DNA of 64,000 nucleotides from CAYNWT01 sp964450955 (lineage in GTDB: Bacteria > Planctomycetota > Planctomycetia > Planctomycetales > Planctomycetaceae). The first letter of the stretch is position 1. Each line of letters begins with the position of its first letter. Below the pieces are notes generated by a model. It saw nothing but the letters and a program-made list of their open reading frames with translations, was not told the origin of the DNA and ran no database searches. The stretch spans positions 1 to 64,000 of the forward strand of contig CAYVFI010000034.1 of NCBI GenBank assembly GCA_964450955.1. The letters are read 5' to 3'. Shown here one piece after another: positions 15,766 to 21,744 of the stretch. Made by a program: the position numbers and the translations under genes.

Positions 15766-18270
15766 ATGTCACCACGACAAACCATGACCAGTTGGGCTGC
15801 GCTTGCCATTGTTTTAGGCGTGGGGTTCACCTGGAGCCTTGCCAGTAACCAGACGACGCAAACCAAACCCGCACACGAATTACTTTCAGCCAACACGGTC
15901 GTCTATTTCACGCAGGACGGTTCAGTCGGTCACGAGGGCGCTTGGAAGAAGACCGCCGCGCATGCGGCCTTGTACGATTCGGGGCTGATGGATGTGTTTG
16001 AGCAGCTTGTTGATTTCGCCAAAGGCCAGATGCCGCCCGGGGCAGACACCACGGAATTCGAAGCTGCGTTCAAGCATGTCTCAGAACACGGCCTGTCCGG
16101 CAGTATTTCTTTGACTGACGTCGGACTGCCAACCGCTACCGTTGTGTTGCACGATGCCGCTCCGATGGAAAAGCGTTTGGTCGCATTCCTGAACTCAACG
16201 ATCGGAGCGGAAGCGGGTTTCACTCTGGAACCTAAGACTGTTTTAGGGCGAGAAGTTCACGCCGGTGAGATTCCGGAAACGCCCGGTATTGAACTATCCG
16301 TAATGTCTGAAGCGGGCCACCTGGTGATGACAGTGGGACTGAACGCCAGTGCTCAGACCGTCACAGTGGCAAAGGGCGATGCTCCTAACCTGGGCAGCAA
16401 CAGTGCATGGAAGAAGTACAACCTTTCCACCGCCGGTTCAGAAGCAACCACGACAGCGTGGTTAGACTTCGGCAGGATCGTAGCAGCCTACGAGCGATTC
16501 CCTATTCCAGACACAAACTCAACGATTGGCGACGCACTGAAAGCCGTGGGGCTTCACAACCTAAAGTTGCTGGCACTCCAGTCCGGCTACAAGGGACGTG
16601 CAATCTGGTCTGAGATGAATGTCGATGTCGAAGGCGAACGAACCGGTTTGCTGGCGTTGGCTAGTGACAAGACATTCACATTGGCTGATCTGCCTCCGCT
16701 GCCGCACGCAAACGGCGGGTTCGCGGCGTCACGATTTGATCCTGCAGCAATGTGGGAAACGCTGGTTGGCGTGGCTCGCAACGTGGACAACCTTGGTCCT
16801 CCGAACCAGCGGGGTCAGGTGGACCAGTGGCTTGATCAAATGGAAGGAATGCTTGGGTTCAATCCAAAGACGGAGCTACTGGACCCAATCGGTGACCTGG
16901 GCGTTGTCTTTACTGATCCGGATCAGGGTTTGATGGGGCTGGGCAGTGGGTTCGCCATGAGCGTCGATGATGCTCCGAAGCTCAGGAAAACCGCCGATCG
17001 CATAGTGGGCATGATTAGTGAAGCTGCCGAGGGCGACTTTGGAGTCCGCCGGGTTAAGAAGTACGGTCGCGACATGCTTGTGCTGCGGTTTGCAAACAGA
17101 GCCGAAGCCGGCGCGATAATGATTGATGATAAGTGGATGGTTATCAGCCTGATGCCGCAAACCTGCGAAGCATTTGCTTTGCGAGCAGACGGGAAGCTGC
17201 CTGCATGGGAGCCAGATGAAGAACAGGCTGCGGCTTTCGCAGAGCTGCCAAAGGAAATGACATCGGTCGCCATTGGTGAACCCAGAACGACCTGGTCAAC
17301 CCTGCTCAAAGTCGCGCCGATTGGTTTGTCGATGGTTGAAGCGATGGCGAAAGAGCAACGGCTCATTCCTGAAGATGTGACTTTACCCGTCTCGACGGCC
17401 GATATTCCGCCTGCTGAATTGGTTGTTCAACCGCTGTTTCCAAACGTGACAGTTGGTGTCGTTGATGCCGCTGGAATGCATACGACGTCGCGGCAGTCGT
17501 TACCAAGTGTTCCGTTTCTGGGCGGTGGGGGTGAAGGCAGTTCTGTCGCCACGACCGGGGTTCTGGTTGCGTTGTTGCTGCCTGCGATTCAGCAAGCACG
17601 TGAAGCCGCCAGGCGGACGCAGTCAAAGAACAATCTGAAGAACCTTGCGCTCGCGATGCACAACTACCACGCCGTCTACAATCACTTCCCAGCCGGTACA
17701 CATCCGAACGCCGATCTGAAACCTGATGCACGTCTTAGTTGGATGTTTGACGTCCTGCCATACCTTGAACAAGCCGCGTTGCATCAAAGGTTCAAACCGA
17801 ATCTGGCGTGGGATGCGGCTAACAATCGAAACTTCTCAGCAGTGAAAGTGCCTGTCTTCACTCACCCCGGGATGCCGGTTTCTCCGGAGGCTCACACTCA
17901 CTACGTTGGGCTTGCCGGAGTCGGTGCCGACGGACCAGAACTCGCCGTGGACCACGAACGCGCGGGAGTCTTCGCGAACAACCGGAAGACTCGATTTCGG
18001 GATATCCGAGATGGGGCATCCAACACCCTGATGCTAAGCGAAGCGTCAGCAAAGTTTGGCAGTTGGGCGCGGGGAGGAAACGCGACCTATCGGCCCATCA
18101 CCAAGAAGCCTTACATCAACGGTCCAGATGGAATTGGCGGGCCTTCAATTGGTGGAGTCAATATGGGCCTCGCTGATGGATCTGTCCGATTCATCTCTGA
18201 AGCAATCGATCCGGAGGTTTTTGAGGCTCTCAACACGATCGCGGGCCGCGAGGTTATCGACGGTTTCTAA
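15766..18270 (+). CDS. DUF1559 protein with a long N-terminal extension
   Basis: 834 residues from ATG 15766, which has AAGGGG nine bases upstream; the in-frame TTG 15715 is less likely. Residues 1-30 form a signal or anchor segment. Residues 30-590 are an extracytoplasmic domain repeating themes such as LLSANTVVYF and FDPAAMW. Near residue 595 comes VATTGVLVALLLPAIQQARE followed by the classic DUF1559 head (ARRTQSKNNLKNLALAMHNY) and tail (GVNMGLADGSVRFI). In ordinary DUF1559 proteins this hydrophobic segment is the N-terminal prepilin-like anchor; here it is internal and lacks GFTLIE. It is probably an exported surface or periplasmic protein. Confidence 0.88.
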   Translation: MSPRQTMTSWAALAIVLGVGFTWSLASNQTTQTKPAHELLSANTVVYFTQDGSVGHEGAWKKTAAHAALYDSGLMDVFEQLVDFAKGQMPPGADTTEFEAAFKHVSEHGLSGSISLTDVGLPTATVVLHDAAPMEKRLVAFLNSTIGAEAGFTLEPKTVLGREVHAGEIPETPGIELSVMSEAGHLVMTVGLNASAQTVTVAKGDAPNLGSNSAWKKYNLSTAGSEATTTAWLDFGRIVAAYERFPIPDTNSTIGDALKAVGLHNLKLLALQSGYKGRAIWSEMNVDVEGERTGLLALASDKTFTLADLPPLPHANGGFAASRFDPAAMWETLVGVARNVDNLGPPNQRGQVDQWLDQMEGMLGFNPKTELLDPIGDLGVVFTDPDQGLMGLGSGFAMSVDDAPKLRKTADRIVGMISEAAEGDFGVRRVKKYGRDMLVLRFANRAEAGAIMIDDKWMVISLMPQTCEAFALRADGKLPAWEPDEEQAAAFAELPKEMTSVAIGEPRTTWSTLLKVAPIGLSMVEAMAKEQRLIPEDVTLPVSTADIPPAELVVQPLFPNVTVGVVDAAGMHTTSRQSLPSVPFLGGGGEGSSVATTGVLVALLLPAIQQAREAARRTQSKNNLKNLALAMHNYHAVYNHFPAGTHPNADLKPDARLSWMFDVLPYLEQAALHQRFKPNLAWDAANNRNFSAVKVPVFTHPGMPVSPEAHTHYVGLAGVGADGPELAVDHERAGVFANNRKTRFRDIRDGASNTLMLSEASAKFGSWARGGNATYRPITKKPYINGPDGIGGPSIGGVNMGLADGSVRFISEAIDPEVFEALNTIAGREVIDGF

Positions 18271-18466
18271 CGAATTTGCCGTGAACCTGGCAGTTTCGAC
18301 ATGCGTCGTAGCAAATACCAACCTTGCAACAGAACGTCTGACTGCAACAATATGGTATCGGGTCGTGCTCTACGCGGCACGACGGTCATGAGCCTGTAGA
18401 GGGGCGGCTAAACAGCAGCTGGTCCTCAGAGACAGGGTAGTTTGACTTTAGAAAGGAGGTGGTCTT

Positions 18467-18511
18467 GTGAATTATTGCTGTAGTTCCAATCGAGGTGGTG
18501 TCATCTTTTGA
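18467..18511 (+). CDS. Candidate 14-codon ORF (MNYCCSSNRGGVIF)
   Basis: GTG 18467 is preceded at an ideal 7-base spacing by AGAAAGGAGGTGG, an almost complete complement of the 16S rRNA 3' end and a far stronger site than those of most genes in this window. The ORF encodes MNYCCSSNRGGVIF and stops at TGA 18509-18511. Two hairpins and a strong terminator follow within 105 bases, so the ORF sits near the 3' end of a short transcript. It could be a leader peptide (Cys-Cys and Ser-Ser pairs), a functional microprotein, or a ribosome-binding RNA. Translation is inferred only from the site. Confidence 0.4.
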   Translation: MNYCCSSNRGGVIF

Positions 18512-18571
18512 CAGCCGGCGGGCTGTCTGATGACAGTCACACCGTCTCGTATATGGATCACCCATTACGAG
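18511..18571 (+). ncRNA. Two consecutive hairpins in a short putative transcript
   Basis: ACAGCC/GGCTGT with a 4-base loop (18511-18526) starts at the stop of the tiny ORF. CTCGTA-T-ATGG pairs with CCAT-TACGAG around 18546-18571 and shows ATGGATCAC at its tip. With the terminator that follows, this gives three stem-loops in about 105 bases, typical of a structured small RNA or an attenuator leader. No known Rfam family is recognised by eye. Confidence 0.35.
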
Positions 18572-18581
18572 TAAGTAACGG

Positions 18582-18616
18582 CCCCTGAGTTCAAAGTGAA
18601 CTCAGGGGCTTTTTTC
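18582..18616 (+). terminator. Strong intrinsic terminator upstream of csrA
   Basis: CCCCTGAGTTCA (18582-18593) pairs perfectly with TGAACTCAGGGG (18597-18608) across a 3-base loop, followed by C and six T. It lies 310 bases after the DUF1559 stop and 71 bases after the tiny ORF, so it most likely ends a transcript carrying that ORF. Confidence 0.92.
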
Positions 18617-18773
18617 ATGCGCGGTGCTTGGGGGGATGTGGGTTCGGCGTCGGGAAGGCCGGCTGGCGGTAAAACATGCGAAACCTTGCGGATCATGACG
18701 ATTCCAGGGCAACGAACACTGACGCTAAAGCGGGGCGCCGCCGTATTCACTTCTACAAGTCAAGGGGTAATCT

Positions 18774-18800
18774 CTTGTAACCTTTTCCATATTTTACAAG
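18774..18800. promoter_or_regulatory. Inverted repeat CTTGTAA-N13-TTACAAG
   Basis: A perfect 7-bp inverted repeat with a 13-base AT-rich spacer, about 180 bases before csrA. The spacing could suit a dimeric DNA-binding regulator. A related half-site (CTACAAG) lies about 20 bases upstream. No matching family is assigned. Confidence 0.35.
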
Positions 18801-18921
18801 GCCTACGAGCCGCTGTTTTGGGCTTAAAATCTCCTAAGTCGCTTCTGTTAAACGGTTTGCGAATGAAGTGTGCTGTCGGATGTTTCGTTTGGAACACACG
18901 TTGCTTTACCTGATATCAGTC

Positions 18922-18949
18922 TGAGTCGTCCGACAGGGACGGGGACTCA
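18922..18949 (+). promoter_or_regulatory. GGA-containing hairpin in the csrA leader (candidate CsrA site)
   Basis: TGAGTC-GTCC pairs with GGAC-(GGG)-GACTCA; two GGA triplets (18937 and 18943) lie in or beside the stem. The csrA ribosome site AAAGGGAGAG adds a further GGGA a few bases from the start. CsrA binds GGA motifs in hairpins and often represses its own mRNA this way in other bacteria, so feedback control is plausible but inferred. Confidence 0.4.
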
Positions 18950-18979
18950 TCTAACTAAACCACCAAAGGGAGAGAACGG

Positions 18980-19201
18980 ATGCTGGTACTAACACGAAAA
19001 GCGACTGAAACCATCCAAATCGGCGACGGCATTGTGATCAAGGTCATCAAGACCGGTCGCGGTTCCGTGAAGATCGGAATCGACGCTCCGGACAACGTGC
19101 GAGTCATGCGGGGGGAACTTTGCGAAACCGCGACACCAGTCGCACTGACAGAAGTAGAGAACTGGACGCCGGTGGCCACAGGCACGCAAGCCGCTGTCTA
19201 A
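18980..19201 (+). CDS. csrA: Carbon storage regulator CsrA (RsmA)
   Basis: 73 residues. MLVLTRKATETIQIGDGIVI, then GSVKIGIDAPDNVRVMRGEL, are the full CsrA fold, including the RNA-contacting LTRK strand and the conserved Arg before the helix. The C-terminal tail beyond about residue 55 is not conserved. CsrA is a dimeric RNA-binding protein that blocks or activates translation at GGA motifs. A good ribosome site (AAAGGGAGAG) precedes ATG 18980. The S41 peptidase gene starts 54 bases after the stop, so the two may be co-transcribed. Confidence 0.95.
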   Translation: MLVLTRKATETIQIGDGIVIKVIKTGRGSVKIGIDAPDNVRVMRGELCETATPVALTEVENWTPVATGTQAAV

Positions 19202-19255
19202 GAGTCGGCCGCGGCACTCCACCACACACAAACTTCCTGGGAGAAGGAAACACAC

Positions 19256-21466
19256 ATGTTGCGATCAGGAAAAACCAAACGATTTAATTTGCTCACACTC
19301 GCTGCCAGCGTTGTGTCAATATTTGCCATCAACGCTGCAGTTCAGGCACAGCAGTCTCACGACGGAACGTGCACGATCAAGCAGCGAATCGAAGACAGCT
19401 CGGCCTACCGATTCGATATCGGTAAATCGCGTTACGACTACCCGACATACAGTGAAGAACGGTTCCCGGAGTTTGAGTCTCTTCGAGATGCGGCTCCACG
19501 ATACCGCGACATGCAGCTCAGGCGGCAGGAACGGACCAACTACTTTTCCGAAGACGACTACCGCCGTCCACTGGGTCAGAGTCAGCGGACGCGAGAGTGG
19601 GAAGAATACCACGACCAATGGCGAAGTCGGCAGTCGGGTTACGAACCAGTTCGGTCTCGCGACAACTACGCACCAGCTCGTTCCCGCGATGGATACGTTC
19701 CGGCTCGCCAACGCCGCGACTACAGGTACTCAGGGTTTGACTACAGTGGCGACAGTCGGACTCGGCCTGTCGAAGATCGCTTCCCGGCTCCACTATCGGG
19801 CCGTGACCGCAACCCGGGCGAGTACCTGGACCTGGACTTCGATTCGTCACGAGATCGCAACTACACGCCAAATCGAAATCTGGCGCCACGCAATCGTGAC
19901 TTCGCACCGCGTAACCGGGATCGTGCTCCACGCGGTTTCGAACCACGACGAGCGGCTCCACAGGATCGCTACGAACCACGATCGGGAACTCGCCCGGAAC
20001 CAACTCTTGATCAGAAAGTAACGGCTCGCTACTCAGACCCAACAACCGCACGGTTTGCTATGAGTCTGGGCAGCAACCAGGGTATCGCACTGTTCCGCGA
20101 AGTTTCGTCCCTTATCGACCAACGGCACCTGTCGCCAAAGTCGTACACCGAACGTATTCAAAACGGTGTGCGAAACATCGAAGTCGCTTTGCAGAACCGA
20201 GCTTTCCGATCGGCCGTATCGCTGCAGGCTTCGAATACTCAGTTGGCCAACTTCCGGTCGGGGCTGTCGCAGCTGACAAACCGAACAGTCAGCAGCCGTG
20301 CTCAGGCGGAACAGGTAGTGGGTTCTGCGATGCAGTTGGCTGCTCAATCAGGCCTGCGTCCTGGTCTGGTGGCTTACGAATTCGCTAACGGTTCGATTCA
20401 GTCACTGGATAAGTACTCCGGTTTGGATCCAAGCCTGAACCGAGTCTCCGGGGCAATTGAGGACACAGGTATTCAAACAGCAATGGGGGCTCTTGATGAG
20501 TACGTCACTGGTGTCGGAATTGAAGTGCGTCATCACGCTCAGGGGCTGGAGATTATTCGAGCTTTACGGGGCGGTCCTGCTGTGGCGGCTGGAATCCAAA
20601 GCGGAGACATTATCCGACAGATTAATGGTCAGAACATCGGTGGAATGGAAATGAACCAGTCTGTTGGCATGATTAGCGGCCCCCGCGGTGCTGCAGTTCG
20701 ATTCCTTGTGGCTCGAGAGGGGCGCGGTACGAAAACCTTCAGCCTTGTTCGACGACAATTCCGCGTCTACAGCGTTAACGATGTGAAGATGGTCGATCGC
20801 CAGTCTGGTGTCGGCTACATGCACCTCAACAAGTTTGCGAAAAGCTCTGCTGCTGAAATGGAACAGGCGATTCAGGAACTGCAGAGTCAGGGCATGAAGA
20901 ACCTGATTGTCGATGTTCGCGGCAACCCGGGCGGGCTACTGACAACAGCAATCGAAGTTTCGGACAAGTTCCTACGCTGCGGTAAAATTGTGGCGACCCG
21001 CGGTCGACTGGGTTCAGACAACATGGTCGAGTCTGCCAACGCCAGTGGAACCTGGAGCATGCCGCTTGTGGTCCTGGTGGACGGCGACAGTGCGAGTGCC
21101 AGTGAGATTTTCGCTGCTGCGATTCAGGAAAACGGCCGAGGAATCGTGGTTGGCGAGAAGAGCTACGGAAAGGGAACGGTTCAAACTCACTTCCCACTAA
21201 GTTCAGGGTTAGGAACCGTGCGACTGACGACAGCCAAGTTCTACTCACCGACTGACCGTGAGATGTCTGGCAACGGAGTGACGCCTGATGTTCGAGCCTC
21301 AGACGAGAAGGACGCTTTGGACCGAGCTGTCACAGCAGCCAGTCACCCTCGGTTGGCTGAAATGGTTGCACAGCACGGTACCTGTCGACCAGCCGGAAGC
21401 AACTTTGGTCGCTTTGGTTCTGCGGCAAAGCCGGCAACTGATGTTTCAGCATCGCTAAGCAAGTAA
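19256..21466 (+). CDS. S41 C-terminal processing peptidase with an Arg/Tyr-rich N-terminal region
   Basis: 736 residues. A signal peptide ends near INAAVQAQQ (about residue 32). Residues 60-260 are low-complexity, rich in Arg, Tyr, Asp and Pro, with imperfect repeats such as RSRDNYAPARSRDGYVPAR and APRNRDFAPRNRD. A helical stretch follows, then a PDZ domain (about 415-500; GGPAVAAGIQSGDIIRQING), then the S41 domain (about 520-690). The catalytic dyad is visible: Ser614 in SASASEIFAAA and Lys639 in GEKSYGKGTVQ, 25 residues apart as in Prc. The peptidase should cleave C-termini of exported proteins. GGGAGAAGG precedes ATG 19256, and a terminator follows the stop. Confidence 0.93.
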   Translation: MLRSGKTKRFNLLTLAASVVSIFAINAAVQAQQSHDGTCTIKQRIEDSSAYRFDIGKSRYDYPTYSEERFPEFESLRDAAPRYRDMQLRRQERTNYFSEDDYRRPLGQSQRTREWEEYHDQWRSRQSGYEPVRSRDNYAPARSRDGYVPARQRRDYRYSGFDYSGDSRTRPVEDRFPAPLSGRDRNPGEYLDLDFDSSRDRNYTPNRNLAPRNRDFAPRNRDRAPRGFEPRRAAPQDRYEPRSGTRPEPTLDQKVTARYSDPTTARFAMSLGSNQGIALFREVSSLIDQRHLSPKSYTERIQNGVRNIEVALQNRAFRSAVSLQASNTQLANFRSGLSQLTNRTVSSRAQAEQVVGSAMQLAAQSGLRPGLVAYEFANGSIQSLDKYSGLDPSLNRVSGAIEDTGIQTAMGALDEYVTGVGIEVRHHAQGLEIIRALRGGPAVAAGIQSGDIIRQINGQNIGGMEMNQSVGMISGPRGAAVRFLVAREGRGTKTFSLVRRQFRVYSVNDVKMVDRQSGVGYMHLNKFAKSSAAEMEQAIQELQSQGMKNLIVDVRGNPGGLLTTAIEVSDKFLRCGKIVATRGRLGSDNMVESANASGTWSMPLVVLVDGDSASASEIFAAAIQENGRGIVVGEKSYGKGTVQTHFPLSSGLGTVRLTTAKFYSPTDREMSGNGVTPDVRASDEKDALDRAVTAASHPRLAEMVAQHGTCRPAGSNFGRFGSAAKPATDVSASLSK

Positions 21467-21474
21467 TCGCAACG

Positions 21475-21497
21475 GCCGCAGGACGCGGCTCTTTTTT
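21475..21497 (+). terminator. Intrinsic terminator after the S41 peptidase gene
   Basis: GCCGC (21475-21479) pairs with GCGGC (21485-21489) and is followed by TC and six T, nine bases after the stop codon. The stem is short but the T-run is clear. Confidence 0.75.
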
Positions 21498-21521
21498 ACA
21501 GGATTCAAGGAGACCGCCACG

Positions 21522-21551
21522 ATGGCGAACAATCAGGCAGACGCCGGTTAA
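21522..21551 (+). CDS. Candidate 9-codon ORF (MANNQADAG)
   Basis: ATG 21522 follows AAGGAG (21507-21512) at a 9-base spacing. The ORF encodes MANNQADAG and its TAA (21549-21551) overlaps the first bases of a 14-bp terminator stem. It starts 25 bases after the peptidase terminator. The placement (good ribosome site, tiny ORF, immediate strong terminator) parallels the 14-codon ORF upstream of csrA. It may be a microprotein or simply a chance ORF in a terminator region; coding is unproven. Confidence 0.3.
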   Translation: MANNQADAG

Positions 21552-21589
21552 CGGCCGCTTTACCAGGTGTAAAGCGGCCGTTTCTTTAT
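21550..21589 (+). terminator. Very strong intrinsic terminator overlapping a tiny ORF stop
   Basis: AACGGCCGCTTTAC (21550-21563) pairs perfectly with GTAAAGCGGCCGTT (21569-21582) across a 5-base loop, followed by TCTTTATT. It shares AACGGCCGC with the preceding terminator at 21471-21479. A second terminator so close implies a separate short transcript or a backup stop. Confidence 0.88.
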
Positions 21590-21744
21590 TGACCATGTTG
21601 CATTTCGGCATCACCGCTCCGCAATCAGCCTGACGCGCGTGCATTCGCACAGGACTGTGGCCCAAAGAAGTGAAAGTCCGAGACTGCGCACCTTCGGCAA
21701 CCGATAGTTCGACACAACGCGTTCACATTCTGATCGGAACATCG

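Larger units (their letters stand above)
18271..18979. other. Long csrA-upstream intergenic region with structured elements
   Basis: 709 bases between the DUF1559 gene and csrA. It holds a tiny ORF with a near-perfect Shine-Dalgarno (18467-18511), two hairpins, a strong terminator (18582-18616), an inverted repeat (18774-18800), a TGATATCA palindrome (18911-18918) and a GGA-rich hairpin just before csrA. These are listed separately. Apart from them, 18617-18770 shows nothing recognisable. Confidence 0.7.
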
